DNA of 64,000 nucleotides from SXRF01 sp038043465 (GTDB lineage: Bacteria > Pseudomonadota > Alphaproteobacteria > Rickettsiales > SXRF01), in the NCBI GenBank assembly GCA_038043465.1, contig JBBTBX010000007.1, positions 1 to 64,000 on the forward strand, given 5' to 3'. A program made the translations under genes and the position numbers. Numbering within the stretch: the stretch's first letter is position 1; every line of letters begins with the position of its first letter. Positions 42,577 to 51,795 of the stretch are shown piece after piece. The notes under the pieces were generated by a model. That model saw only the letters and a list, made by a program, of their open reading frames with translations. It did no database searches and was not told the DNA's origin.

Positions 42577-43835
42577 TGGATCATTTTTCTTATAAAGATG
42601 GTTCTTATTATGCAGAAGATGTCGCTATAGCCGACATAGCAAAGGCAGTAGGCACGCCGTTTTATTGCTACTCATCGGCAACGCTTGAGCATCATTATAA
42701 GGTGTTTTCTGGAGCATTTTCCGATGTTGATGCCCAAATTTGTTTTGCAGTAAAATCTAATGATAATCTTGCAGTGTTAGCCACTTTTGCACGGCTTGGA
42801 GCATGGGCGGATGTGGTTTCCGGTGGTGAAATCCGCAAAGTGCTGAAAGCCGGAATCAAGGCGGAGAATATAGTTTTTTCCGGAGTTGGCAAAACCGCAG
42901 AAGAGATGGCGTTCGCGCTCGAAGTTGGGATATTCCAATTTAATGTTGAGTCAGAGCCGGAATTATTACTGCTGAATGACGTGGCAATTTATATGGGGAA
43001 AAAAGCGCGGGTGGCAATTCGCGTAAATCCGGATGTTGACCCGAAAACCCACGCGAAAATTTCCACTGGTCAGAAGGAAAGCAAGTTTGGAGTTTCCATG
43101 ACGCATGCCATGGATGTTTACAAATTGGCAAATTCACTGGTGGGAATAGATGTGCAGGGTGTTTCCGTGCATATCGGTTCGCAGCTTACAACGCTTGAAC
43201 CATTCGCCCAGGCATTTGCCAGACTGCGCGATTTTGTGAATGAATTGCGCGCACAAGATATTGCCATTACTACACTTGATTTAGGTGGTGGGCTTGGCAT
43301 TCCCTATGGTAAGGAGCAGCCACCGCTGCCGGAATTTTATGCAGAAATTGCCAAGCGCGAAACCAAAGATTTAGGCGTAAAATTATTGTTTGAACCGGGC
43401 AGGGTACTGGTTGGCAATGCCGGAATACTGGTGTCAAAAGTGTTATATGTGAAGCATGGTGAAAACCGGATATTCGTCATAGCCGACGCAGCTATGAATG
43501 ATTTGATACGTCCAACGCTTTATGATGCCTACCATGAGATTATACCGATAATTCCACCATCAGGCGATGCGGCGACGGAACTGGTGGATGTGGTAGGACC
43601 GGTTTGCGAAACCGGCGATATTTTTGCTGAACAACGCCTGATGAAAGTGCCGAAATCCGGTGATTTAATTGCCTTCCGTTCAGCAGGTGCTTATGGTGCA
43701 GTGATGGCGGGAACTTATAACGCCCGCCCGCTTGTTCCGGAAGTTATGGTGAAGGGCAATAAATTCTCAGTAGTGCGCCCGCGCCAGACTTATGAGGAAT
43801 TGCTCGCTCGCGATAAACTGCCGGAGTGGTTATAA
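42576..43835 (+). CDS. lysA: diaminopimelate decarboxylase
   Basis: A 419-residue fold-III PLP enzyme. The PLP Lys is Lys60 ('CFAVKSND'), with 'SVHIGSQL', 'LDLGGGLGIPY', 'EPGRVLVGNAG' and 'CETGDIFAE' as expected. It makes lysine from meso-diaminopimelate. It is the last gene of the argH operon, with TAATG coupling to the lipoprotein. Confidence 0.97.
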   Translation: MDHFSYKDGSYYAEDVAIADIAKAVGTPFYCYSSATLEHHYKVFSGAFSDVDAQICFAVKSNDNLAVLATFARLGAWADVVSGGEIRKVLKAGIKAENIVFSGVGKTAEEMAFALEVGIFQFNVESEPELLLLNDVAIYMGKKARVAIRVNPDVDPKTHAKISTGQKESKFGVSMTHAMDVYKLANSLVGIDVQGVSVHIGSQLTTLEPFAQAFARLRDFVNELRAQDIAITTLDLGGGLGIPYGKEQPPLPEFYAEIAKRETKDLGVKLLFEPGRVLVGNAGILVSKVLYVKHGENRIFVIADAAMNDLIRPTLYDAYHEIIPIIPPSGDAATELVDVVGPVCETGDIFAEQRLMKVPKSGDLIAFRSAGAYGAVMAGTYNARPLVPEVMVKGNKFSVVRPRQTYEELLARDKLPEWL

Positions 43836-43977
43836 TCCAGATTAGCTATAATATTGATATTTAGATATTTTTTATTGTAATAAAATCTTCACTTTCAATT
43901 CTGACTTATTTGATATAGCCTCATAACATTGAAATTATTAACTTTACAGAACTAAGCTTAATTAAGAGGTAAATAAA

Positions 43978-44526
43978 ATGGGTGAGTCGTTTGTTGAAAG
44001 AAAAATCTTTGATACCACATTAAAAAAACGATTGGAAAGATTGTTTTCGGCTGTAGATCAAACTGGTGAAGCTCGTTTTGTTTATGCTGTTGAGAGTGAT
44101 AAGGATGGTTCCAAACTTACGGTTGACGGAATGTTTTATAAAAAAGAACTAAATGATAAATTCATAGAAGAGTTTTCTAGTTCTCCTATTGGAGTTGAAT
44201 TAGAACTAGAGAAACGTAACTATTCTAACAGAGAGACAAATCCCATTAGTGAAAGGTTTTTAGTAAAACTTTCTAATCCTAGCCAACGCGATGATATTGT
44301 AAAACAACTCTCTATAGTTCTAAAAGAAACGCTAGAATCATCTGGTAAGGAAGTACCTAAATTGATTGAAAATTTTAGTAGAGGTGATTTTGATAAAACT
44401 AGTGGTGAAGCTTTGCCAATAAGAGGAAATGGACATAATTCTCCAATGATAGTAAGACAGTACGATAAACTACCACAAGGACAAAGGGATTTCGTGACAT
44501 ATCCTTCAACTTATGGTAGAGGGTAA
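43978..44526 (+). CDS. hypothetical protein (182 aa)
   Basis: A 182-residue hydrophilic protein, not recognised. The N-terminal 110 residues are mixed alpha/beta ('EARFVYAVESDKDGSKLTVDGMFY'); the C-terminal part is polar and flexible ('RGNGHNSPMIVRQYDKLPQGQRDF'). There is no signal peptide or membrane segment. An AGAGG site precedes the ATG, and a 140-base AT-rich upstream region separates it from lysA, so it has its own promoter. It is probably lineage-specific. Confidence 0.62.
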   Translation: MGESFVERKIFDTTLKKRLERLFSAVDQTGEARFVYAVESDKDGSKLTVDGMFYKKELNDKFIEEFSSSPIGVELELEKRNYSNRETNPISERFLVKLSNPSQRDDIVKQLSIVLKETLESSGKEVPKLIENFSRGDFDKTSGEALPIRGNGHNSPMIVRQYDKLPQGQRDFVTYPSTYGRG

Positions 44527-44534
44527 TATTAGTA

Positions 44535-45068
44535 TCAAAGGACTATAGCCCCGATAAACGGTAGTTCGCGGTAGTAGTTGGCGTAATCAAGACCATAACC
44601 GACCACGAATTTATCGGGGATTTTAATCCCTACAAAATCGGCTTCGATTTCCACTTTGCGCTTGCCGGGTTTTTCCAGCATCACCGCAATTTTTATGCTG
44701 GATGCCCCACGTTCTTTAATTAAATCCCTGGCAAAAGAAAGTGTGCGCCCAGATTCCAGAATATCATCGACTATAAGAATCTCGCGACCGCGAACATCCT
44801 CAACAATATCGCGGATAATCTGGACATTGCCACTGGAGCTGGTGTTGCTGCCATAACTGGCGAGTGTCATAAAATCCACCTGCGGGTTGACACCGGAAAA
44901 ATGCAGGGCGCGGATTAAATCAGCGGTGAACACAAAACTACCGCGCAATAGCGATACAATCATTATATCCGAACTCATCCCGCCAGCAATTTCCTTGGCA
45001 ATAGTTTGCACACGCTTGGTAATTTCTTCAGCAGTGACCAGAACCTCAATTTTTTCCGGCTTCTTCAT
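44535..45068 (-). CDS. hpt: hypoxanthine phosphoribosyltransferase
   Basis: A 177-residue enzyme. The PRPP loop is 'ILIVDDILESGRTL', with 'ISLLRGSFVFTADLIRAL'-type N-terminal motif and 'IPDKFVVGYGLDYANYYRELPFIG' at the end. It salvages hypoxanthine and guanine. Its start overlaps the DUF3426 stop by ATGA. Confidence 0.93.
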   Translation of the reverse strand: MKKPEKIEVLVTAEEITKRVQTIAKEIAGGMSSDIMIVSLLRGSFVFTADLIRALHFSGVNPQVDFMTLASYGSNTSSSGNVQIIRDIVEDVRGREILIVDDILESGRTLSFARDLIKERGASSIKIAVMLEKPGKRKVEIEADFVGIKIPDKFVVGYGLDYANYYRELPFIGAIVL

Positions 45069-45751
45069 TGTGGTTTGCGCCTGAGTGTCAGTTCTAATGG
45101 TGTTCCCATATCAACTACAAAACGCTTGGCGATGGAGAATTTCATATTCAAATCACCGCTGGTAAATGGCATTATTTCTTTCGGCTTAAGGGTTGCTCCG
45201 TTGCTCTTGAATTCCCATGATTGCAGAGGATTATTAGCACCATCAAGCAATATTATCCTTATTTTAGGGATAACGCGCGGCTCTTCACTTTCATTCAAAA
45301 TATTGCCACTTATTTCAACTTTGTTAGTCTTTTCATCGGTATTCTTATTTACTTTAACATCAGCCAGAACCAGGCCTTTGCTGGGTAATATCCCGAATAA
45401 ATTCGGCATGGTCATATATAATGACAAACCAACGGTAGTAATGAATAAAGCTGCAACCACCATTTTTAAGGCAGTGGAAGTAGTAGCTCTGCGTACTGGA
45501 AGGTTAGAGCTGGAAGACATGGATCTATTGGCAGCTGCATTTATGCTGCCTAGCATTTTGTCAAAATCTTCAGTAGTCTCAGGTTCAGAGGTGGGCAGCG
45601 GATTTGGCAACGCTTCATCAAAAGGGGAATCTACAGGAGGTTCATACCAGCTTTCGTTGCAGCGAGCACAGCGCACCGTTCTTCCCTTGGTCCCAATAGA
45701 ATTTTCAGGAACAAGATAGCGAGCGTTGCATTTTCTACATTGTAAAATCAT
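45065..45751 (-). CDS. MJ0042-type zinc-ribbon protein with DUF3426
   Basis: A 228-residue protein. The N-terminal zinc ribbon has Cys5, Cys8, Cys28 and Cys31 ('CRKCNARY', 'CARCNESW'). A membrane segment lies near residues 92-112, and the C-terminal part is a DUF3426 domain ('VEISGNILNESEEPRVIPKIRIILLD'). It is common in Alphaproteobacteria beside ftsE and hpt, as here. The function is unknown; the topology puts the zinc ribbon in the cytoplasm and DUF3426 in the periplasm. Confidence 0.85.
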   Translation of the reverse strand: MILQCRKCNARYLVPENSIGTKGRTVRCARCNESWYEPPVDSPFDEALPNPLPTSEPETTEDFDKMLGSINAAANRSMSSSSNLPVRRATTSTALKMVVAALFITTVGLSLYMTMPNLFGILPSKGLVLADVKVNKNTDEKTNKVEISGNILNESEEPRVIPKIRIILLDGANNPLQSWEFKSNGATLKPKEIMPFTSGDLNMKFSIAKRFVVDMGTPLELTLRRKPQ

Positions 45752-45849
45752 ACTATTTATTCTTGTTAAGACAAATATCCTGCTTGTAGATTCGTTATAG
45801 TTGTATAATCTTTGCAGATAAATTTTGCACTAAAAAAAAGCAGGAAAAG

Positions 45850-46551
45850 ATGATTACGTTAGAACATATTGCAATGGAATATACAGTTGGGCAACCAATA
45901 TTAAAAGATGTATCGTTCACACTGGAGCGTGGCTCGTTCCATTTCTTGACCGGAGCCAGTGGTGCTGGCAAGAGCACATTGCTTTCGCTTCTGTCTTTGC
46001 AGGGCAGGGCAACGCAGGGGAAGTTTCACATGTTTGGTGAAAATGTTATCAATCTGAAGCGTGAGGAGCTACCAAGGCTTCGGCGCAGGATTGGTATTGT
46101 GCTGCAGGATTATCGCCTGCTTGATCATTTAACGGTTTTGGAAAATGTTTCACTACCTCTGAAAGTTGCAGGTGAGTCGGACGAGCAGGTAGTCACAAAG
46201 GCGATGGAATTGTTGGACTGGGTGGGGTTATCTGAACATCATAATGCAAAACCGGCAACATTATCAGGTGGGCAGAAACAGCGCACAGCGATTGCCCGTG
46301 CGGTTATAACCAAACCTGATATATTGCTGGCTGATGAGCCTACCGGCAATCTTGATAATAATTTGGCGCATCGTTTCATGTATTTGTTTGAAGCCCTTAA
46401 TCAGACTGGAACCACAGTTCTGGTCGCCACTCATGATGAGAGTCTTATTTCTTTATTTAATTATCCAACTTTGCGTTTAAAAAACGGCACTTTAACCAAG
46501 CAAATATCAAGTCTTGCTGACTTGAGTGGTATTAGTGAGATTATATTATGA
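45850..46551 (+). CDS. ftsE: cell division ATP-binding protein FtsE
   Basis: A 233-residue ABC ATPase. Walker A 'GASGAGKSTLL', Q-loop 'GIVLQDYRLLDHLTVLENV', signature 'LSGGQKQRTAIARA', Walker B 'ILLADEPTGNLD'. The start 'MITLEHIAMEY' and the DUF3426/hpt neighbours support FtsE over other small ABC ATPases. FtsE normally pairs with the membrane protein FtsX to control septal amidases. ftsX does not follow. The ATGA overlap at 46548-46551, where ftsX would start, opens only a ten-codon frame. Confidence 0.88.
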   Translation: MITLEHIAMEYTVGQPILKDVSFTLERGSFHFLTGASGAGKSTLLSLLSLQGRATQGKFHMFGENVINLKREELPRLRRRIGIVLQDYRLLDHLTVLENVSLPLKVAGESDEQVVTKAMELLDWVGLSEHHNAKPATLSGGQKQRTAIARAVITKPDILLADEPTGNLDNNLAHRFMYLFEALNQTGTTVLVATHDESLISLFNYPTLRLKNGTLTKQISSLADLSGISEIIL

Positions 46552-46661
46552 AAATTTTGATAAAAATTGTCACAAATTGACATTATAAATTGCTATTTTT
46601 ATATATTTTGTTATGTTACAATCAGTGGCTACTACCCATTATAAATCATAAGGTTATTTAA

Positions 46662-47114
46662 ATGAGAGATCCATCAGTAATTGAGCGTCGTATCACACTT
46701 AGGTTAATGGCGTATTGGGAAAAGCTGCGTAAGCATAATCCTATGCCGACAGAAGTTGACATAGATCCTGATGATCTGCAGGATTTATGGGATTATTGCT
46801 TCCTGATTCATGTAAAAGATCTGAATAAACCAGACTATAATTATACCTATTTGGGAAAAGCCATACAGGAAGCCTATAGTGCTGATCTTGCCGGGGATGA
46901 AGGGGCTGGTATTGCCTCGCCAAATGCTGGAAAATTAGCCAATAGCTATACGAAAGTAATAGAAACCCGCTCGCCATTGTTGGAAGAGGGAGAATTCTTT
47001 AATCTACATAATGATCTGGTTAAATACCGGCAATGCTTGCTTCCGCTGGGGGTAGGGGATGAGGTAGATGCCATATTTGGTGGAATGCGTTTCAAGGTTT
47101 TTACAAAAACCTAA
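46662..47114 (+). CDS. PAS_5-family domain protein
   Basis: A 150-residue protein of the alphaproteobacterial PAS_5 (DUF1488-like naming varies) type: 'RLMAYWEKLRKHNPMPTEVDIDPDDLQDLWDYCFLI' then 'YTYLGKAIQEAYSADLAG' and 'KYRQCLLPLG...VDAIFGGMRF'. It is a stand-alone sensor-like PAS fold with no output domain. The upstream 110 bases are very AT-rich. The ligand is unknown. Confidence 0.8.
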   Translation: MRDPSVIERRITLRLMAYWEKLRKHNPMPTEVDIDPDDLQDLWDYCFLIHVKDLNKPDYNYTYLGKAIQEAYSADLAGDEGAGIASPNAGKLANSYTKVIETRSPLLEEGEFFNLHNDLVKYRQCLLPLGVGDEVDAIFGGMRFKVFTKT

Positions 47115-47252
47115 ATAAATGTTCAATTTAGCTATTGACTTGGCTTTTACCTTACAATAAATTCCAGCTCCTTTTTAATCTATGCGAATCTCGCAATTGT
47201 GGGTTTGTGTCGTTGATATATATAGAAAATTTAAGTTAAGGTATTGGTTTTT

Positions 47253-47714
47253 ATGCAGACCTATTCGGCAAAGCCGTCTGAAGTGACGAAAAAGTGGCTT
47301 ATTATTGACGCAGAAGGCGTGGTTCTTGGGCGTTTGGCCTCGAATATCGCAAAAATTCTGCGCGGCAAGCACAAAACTATTTTCACTCCACATATTGATA
47401 CTGGCGATCATGTCGTTGTTATTAATGCAGGAAAAGTGAAACTTACTGGCAAAAAGCGCACTAATAAGCTTTATCACCGCCATACTGGACATCCAGGTGG
47501 GGTTAAAACCGTAACTCCTGAGTTCATTCTTAATAGCCCGTATCCTGAGCGTGTTATTGAAAAAGCGGTTGAGCGTATGATGCCTAAAGAAAGCCCACTA
47601 GCACGTGACCAGCTTGGAAAGCTGCGTGTTTATGGTGGTAAAGAACATCCACATGAAGCGCAAAAACCAGAGATATATGATTTTGCATCAAAGAATCCTA
47701 AAAATAAGAGGTAA
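47253..47714 (+). CDS. rplM: 50S ribosomal protein L13
   Basis: A 153-residue L13, started at 47253 (MQTYSAKPSEV). It has 'WLIIDAEGVVLGRLAS', 'HIDTGDHVVVINA', 'KLYHRHTGHPGG' and 'RMMPKESPLARDQLGKLRVYGG'. It is the first gene of the conserved rplM-rpsI operon. Confidence 0.97.
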   Translation: MQTYSAKPSEVTKKWLIIDAEGVVLGRLASNIAKILRGKHKTIFTPHIDTGDHVVVINAGKVKLTGKKRTNKLYHRHTGHPGGVKTVTPEFILNSPYPERVIEKAVERMMPKESPLARDQLGKLRVYGGKEHPHEAQKPEIYDFASKNPKNKR

Positions 47715-47719
47715 CAGAC

Positions 47720-48220
47720 GTGGCTAAAACAGTAACAAAAACAACTATTGCCCCTAAAACCGGCGCGAAAGTTCCTGCTAAACCAGCTGCTCCTAAGGCT
47801 GCAAAGAAGGAATCATTTGGCAGTAATGACAAGGAACTCATCTGTTATGGCACTGGTCGCCGTAAAGATGCGGTTGCCCGTGTTTTTCTAAAGCGTGGCA
47901 CTGGTAAGATTACTGTTAATGGCAAAGAACTCGCGGTATATTTTGCTCGTCCGGTTCTGCGTATGATTATCAACCAGCCGTTTGGTGCAATTGATCGTGT
48001 CGGTAATTTTGATGTAAACTGCACTGTGGTTGGCGGTGGATTATCTGGTCAAGCTGGTGCGGTACGCCATGGTATCAGCCGTGCGCTTGATGAATATGAT
48101 GCTATTTTCCATAAGCAACTACGTCAGGGTGGTTTCCTAACCCGCGACAGCCGCGTTGTGGAACGCAAAAAATATGGTCATAAAAAGGCTCGCCGCAGCT
48201 TCCAGTTCTCAAAACGCTAA
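47720..48220 (+). CDS. rpsI: 30S ribosomal protein S9
   Basis: A 166-residue S9 from a GTG start five bases after rplM. The first 35 residues are an Ala/Lys/Pro extension; the S9 core begins 'YGTGRRKDAVARVFL' and ends with the usual 'VERKKYGHKKARRSFQFSKR', whose terminal Arg reaches the P-site tRNA. The order rplM-rpsI-argC is common in Alphaproteobacteria, though a hypothetical gene intervenes here. Confidence 0.97.
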   Translation: MAKTVTKTTIAPKTGAKVPAKPAAPKAAKKESFGSNDKELICYGTGRRKDAVARVFLKRGTGKITVNGKELAVYFARPVLRMIINQPFGAIDRVGNFDVNCTVVGGGLSGQAGAVRHGISRALDEYDAIFHKQLRQGGFLTRDSRVVERKKYGHKKARRSFQFSKR

Positions 48221-48286
48221 AAATTATTTACAATTACTTAATAATTGTATAAAATTAGCCCGTAAAGTAGTTTTTTGGGGTTCATT

Positions 48287-48910
48287 ATGGCTGAAGCACC
48301 ATATAGTTTAGACAAAACATTCGATAATATTCTGAGAGAAAATCCGGATATAGGTCCAGATATGGCTAGATTTCGGGATCTGATGGTTGGTGCTGGTAAT
48401 CCAATTGAAACAAAAAGTTTTAATGCAGCATCTCCTAAAGAAATTCCTGCTGCTCCTTCTTCAAAAAGTGATGCAGCACCGTGGAATCGTCTTTCTCCTA
48501 TACCTGTTCATCTTGATCCTTTCCAGCCAACATCTTTTCTTGGTGAAGAGCGTGCTTTGTCAACGATAGGAGCTAAATTACCAATTACTGAAAATTTTTC
48601 CGGATTTGTTTCTGCTGCACCATATATGCAGGGTGGAGCTGCGTTAACTACAGCAGGTGTTAGTGTAGCCACACCTAGAATAAATATGTCAAAAGACTTA
48701 AATGTAGGGGCTGAAGCTACAATAGGACGCCAAGATTTTTCCTATCTTCTTGGCAATGTACCAATACCTGCAAATACAAAAGCTTCATTTGATGTTAGCA
48801 TACAACAGCCTAGCAGTGGTCTTGGTTTTGGTATTACTGGCAAGGTTACTGACCCGGGAAGCAACGTTCAGCAGTATGGTGTTTTTGCCGCTATATCTGG
48901 GCGATTCTAA
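48287..48910 (+). CDS. lineage-specific hypothetical protein (207 aa)
   Basis: A 207-residue protein, started at 48287 (MAEAPYSLDK) with a GGGG ribosome site. There is no signal peptide. The first 85 residues are Pro/Ala/Ser-rich and disordered-looking; the C-terminal 110 residues are beta-rich with Gly ('GLGFGITGKVTDPG...QYGVFAAISGRF') and end in Phe, like an outer-membrane strand, yet no signal is present. It is inserted between rpsI and argC and has its own terminator. The function is unknown. Confidence 0.62.
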   Translation: MAEAPYSLDKTFDNILRENPDIGPDMARFRDLMVGAGNPIETKSFNAASPKEIPAAPSSKSDAAPWNRLSPIPVHLDPFQPTSFLGEERALSTIGAKLPITENFSGFVSAAPYMQGGAALTTAGVSVATPRINMSKDLNVGAEATIGRQDFSYLLGNVPIPANTKASFDVSIQQPSSGLGFGITGKVTDPGSNVQQYGVFAAISGRF

Positions 48911-48932
48911 TTTCATATATTGCTAGTGTGTC

Positions 48933-48957
48933 AAAGCACCTATATGGTGCTTTTTTT
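48933..48957 (+). terminator. terminator after the 48287 gene
   Basis: Stem AAAGCACC / GGTGCTTT with loop TATAT and a seven-T run. Confidence 0.88.
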
Positions 48958-48993
48958 GTATCTGGAATGTTATTTATTTGTTAGGGTTGTGGA

Positions 48994-50037
48994 ATGAAAA
49001 ATACGATAGATATCGCGATAATTGGTGCAAGCGGATACACCGGCGCGGAGCTTATTCGCCTATTGCTTATGCACCCCCATGCTAATATTTCCTTGCTCAC
49101 CGGCGACTCGCAGGCAGGCAAGGAAATTGGCGATGTTTACCCGCATCTGCGCTTCAAAAATCTGCCAAAACTTGTAACTCTTGAAGAAGCCGATTTCTCG
49201 AAAATTGACCTGGTGTTCTGCTGCCTGCCGCATGGTACGACGCAGAAGGTTATAGCTGAACTCCCACAGCATGTGCGTATCATCGACCTATCTGCTGATT
49301 TCCGTCTTTATAATGTGGAAACTTACGCGCAGTGGTATGGTCACGCGCATCAGGCTGCCCACCTACAAAAAACAGCAATATATGGGCTTACCGAACATGC
49401 TCGTGAAAAAATCAGAAACGCCCGCCTTGTCGCCAATCCGGGGTGCTATCCGACCTCTTCGAGTTTACCGCTTATACCATTGCTTTCCGCAGGTTTAATC
49501 AGTTCGGAAAATATCATAATTGATGCAAAATCCGGAGTAACTGGAGCGGGCAGGGCGGCCTCACAAGCCAATCTCTTTACCGAAATAAATGATGGATTAA
49601 AAGCTTATGGAATAGCCGCGCACCGCCACGCGCCAGAGATTGAACAGAATCTAAGCCTTGCTTCTGACAAGGAAATTATGGTGACGTTTACACCCCATCT
49701 GATACCGATGAACCGTGGTATTTTGTCCACCATTTATGTGCAGTTGACCGCTGGAAAAACCATTGATGATCTGCGTGCAAGGCTTGGCTCTGTATATGAA
49801 AATGAACAATTCGTGCATCTTCTCCCAGCTGGAATTGCACCAACCACCAGTCAGGTTCGTGGCACCAATGATTGCGTGATGAATGTGTTTGCTGACAGAA
49901 TAGCAGGTCGGGCGATTATAGTTTCAGTTATTGATAACCTCGTAAAAGGTGCTTCTGGTCAGGCGGTACAGAATATGAATGTCATGTTCGGTTTCCCTGA
50001 AAAAACTGGTTTGGAACTAACGGCGGTGTTTCCATGA
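48994..50037 (+). CDS. argC: N-acetyl-gamma-glutamyl-phosphate reductase
   Basis: A 347-residue ArgC. 'IIGASGYTGAELIRLL' binds NADP, the catalytic Cys is in 'VANPGCYPTSSSLPL', and 'FTPHLIPMNRGILSTIYV' is the typical C-terminal region. It reduces acetylglutamyl phosphate in arginine synthesis. It overlaps the next gene by ATGA. Confidence 0.97.
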   Translation: MKNTIDIAIIGASGYTGAELIRLLLMHPHANISLLTGDSQAGKEIGDVYPHLRFKNLPKLVTLEEADFSKIDLVFCCLPHGTTQKVIAELPQHVRIIDLSADFRLYNVETYAQWYGHAHQAAHLQKTAIYGLTEHAREKIRNARLVANPGCYPTSSSLPLIPLLSAGLISSENIIIDAKSGVTGAGRAASQANLFTEINDGLKAYGIAAHRHAPEIEQNLSLASDKEIMVTFTPHLIPMNRGILSTIYVQLTAGKTIDDLRARLGSVYENEQFVHLLPAGIAPTTSQVRGTNDCVMNVFADRIAGRAIIVSVIDNLVKGASGQAVQNMNVMFGFPEKTGLELTAVFP

Positions 50038-50588
50038 TAAAACCATCTCCCATAATCCTGCCTTACCGTGGCGAATATGCACCTGATGGCGTATTTCCGC
50101 GCATTTCTGAAAAAGCTTTTATTGCTGCTGGGGCTGCTGTGATTGGCGATGTTGAGATTGGCGAAGATTCTGGGGTTTGGTTCGGTTGCGTAGTGCGTGG
50201 GGATGTTAATTATATCCGCATCGGAAACCGCACCAATATTCAGGATGGAACGGTAGTCCACGTTACACGCCGCACAGGACCCACCATAATTGGCTCAAAT
50301 GTAACCATCGGGCATAGTGTGCTTCTGCATGCCTGCACCCTCGAAGATGGCTGTTTTATTGGTATGCGGGCAACTTTAATGGATGGGGTAGTGGTGGAAT
50401 CAGGAGCGCAGGTGGCTGCTGGTGCGCTGGTTACCCCTAATAAACGAGTGCCAAAGGGGCAACTTTGGGCGGGTAGCCCAGCAAAATATTTTAGGGATTT
50501 AACTGAGGAAGAACAAAGGTTTATCCCAATTTCGGCAGAAAATTATGTTAAACATGCCCGCGAATATTTGACTACGAGTCTGTCGTAA
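50034..50588 (+). CDS. gamma-class carbonic anhydrase family protein
   Basis: A 184-residue left-handed beta-helix protein. It starts 'PYRGEYAPDGVFPRISEKAFIAAGAAVIGDVEIGED', with hexapeptide turns, and keeps the three metal His residues ('GTVVHV', 'TIGHSVLLHAC'). 'MRATLMDGVVVESGAQVAAGALVTPNKRVP' is typical of the YrdA/PaaY group. It is coupled to argC. Activity as an anhydrase is not certain in this subgroup. Confidence 0.9.
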   Translation: MIKPSPIILPYRGEYAPDGVFPRISEKAFIAAGAAVIGDVEIGEDSGVWFGCVVRGDVNYIRIGNRTNIQDGTVVHVTRRTGPTIIGSNVTIGHSVLLHACTLEDGCFIGMRATLMDGVVVESGAQVAAGALVTPNKRVPKGQLWAGSPAKYFRDLTEEEQRFIPISAENYVKHAREYLTTSLS

Positions 50589-50594
50589 CAACAG

Positions 50595-50639
50595 TTTTCA
50601 CAAAACTGTCACATTTCTTCAGTGATTTTCATGTAGAAT
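50595..50639 (+). promoter_or_regulatory. Pho-box-like site and -10 for the 50665 gene
   Basis: TTTTCAC-AAAA-CTGTCAC fits the PhoB direct repeat well, especially the second heptamer. TAGAAT lies 21 bases after it (50634-50639), then AGGAG and a GTG start. The spacing equals that at 16692. Confidence 0.45.
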
Positions 50640-50664
50640 ATACAGTGAAAAGGAGTTTGTAAAA

Positions 50665-51795
50665 GTGGCATTACTGGAAGAACCGGAAACAATCAGAGGG
50701 CATGTGGCAGACGCAGCCGGCAGCATGGCTGCCAAGACGGCTGTTGTTCAAGCTACTGCTGTTCAAACTGCTATTGATGGTACTGCTGGGGCATTGGCCG
50801 GTCTAAGTACTGCAGTATTCGGGCCACTTAGTGTTAGCCTTGCCGCAACTGCCAGTGTTTTAATAAACCAGACCCACTATCAGAGCAAGCGCGCAGCACT
50901 ACGCGTGATGTATAAAGATGAAGTGGCGGCGCAACTTGGCAAATCTCCTGATAGAATTAAAGATGAAGATATTGACCTGATAGCAAAAGGTGATGCAAAG
51001 CGCGGAATAGCAGCCAATAAAACCATTGCCGAAGAGTTGCAGACTCTTAAGAAACGCAGGAATGTAGGGATGCTGGTCACGGCTCTGACTATTCTTTCAA
51101 CTGTGGCAATCGTTGCTAGTCTACCTGGTATTGCTGGTGTTGCTGCAGGTGGTGTTGGTTTATTTGCCGCTAGGATGATAGCTGGTTTTGCTATTCATAA
51201 GCTGTTGGAGAATCCAATAAAAAAGACTGGGAAAAAAATATTTAAGCTTGATACGCCGACAACTCATGATCGGATAGCAGATCTAAGCAAACAGCACAGA
51301 AAAGGAAAAACCATATCGCGTGAGCAGGTTATGGACGTGTTTGTCAGTGCTAACAAAGAGTTGAGCCAGTTTGTAATTGATAATTATGGCATGCACTATG
51401 ATAAATTAAGCGTACAGGATAAGCATGTGGTGGTAGAGGCTATGGAACAGCATATGCCCATTACCAGCATGACAAAAAACCTTAATTCCGGAACTGTAAA
51501 AATATCAGAACTTGCTTTTGCCGTTGAGGGAAAAATTTCCGGTGTTGAGCCTAATACCGTGAAAGACAATCTGAGTTTGGTTGGCAAGGCACGTCATGCC
51601 CTTATGGGAGTTGGCACACGTCTGCATAATGTTGCTCAAAGGCATAATACGGTGGCGGCAAATTCGGTTTTGCAAAAAAACGCTGCTATAAAACATCAGG
51701 TGGCAATGGAATATAATAACCCGACACCGTCACGTTCATTTGTAGAGCGTTATCAGAATGAGAAAACCACTGGTATTTCTCATACGATTCATTAG
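50665..51795 (+). CDS. lineage-specific membrane protein (376 aa)
   Basis: A 376-residue protein from a GTG start with a good AGGAG site ten bases upstream. It has an Ala-rich hydrophobic segment at about 41-67 and a long hydrophobic stretch at about 134-180 that could span twice ('MLVTALTILSTVAIVASLPGIAGVAAGGVGLFAARMIAGF' in pieces). The C-terminal half is hydrophilic and helical. There is no known family. It shares a Pho-box-like promoter layout with the 16784 gene and a similar Ala/Gly-rich helical style. The function is unknown. Confidence 0.65.
   Translation: MALLEEPETIRGHVADAAGSMAAKTAVVQATAVQTAIDGTAGALAGLSTAVFGPLSVSLAATASVLINQTHYQSKRAALRVMYKDEVAAQLGKSPDRIKDEDIDLIAKGDAKRGIAANKTIAEELQTLKKRRNVGMLVTALTILSTVAIVASLPGIAGVAAGGVGLFAARMIAGFAIHKLLENPIKKTGKKIFKLDTPTTHDRIADLSKQHRKGKTISREQVMDVFVSANKELSQFVIDNYGMHYDKLSVQDKHVVVEAMEQHMPITSMTKNLNSGTVKISELAFAVEGKISGVEPNTVKDNLSLVGKARHALMGVGTRLHNVAQRHNTVAANSVLQKNAAIKHQVAMEYNNPTPSRSFVERYQNEKTTGISHTIH

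Noticed and set aside
46567..46584. Third Pho-box-like site before the PAS protein (TTGTCAC-AAA-TTGACAT)
   Set aside because: The spacing is one base short and the distance to any -10 differs from the two sites reported.
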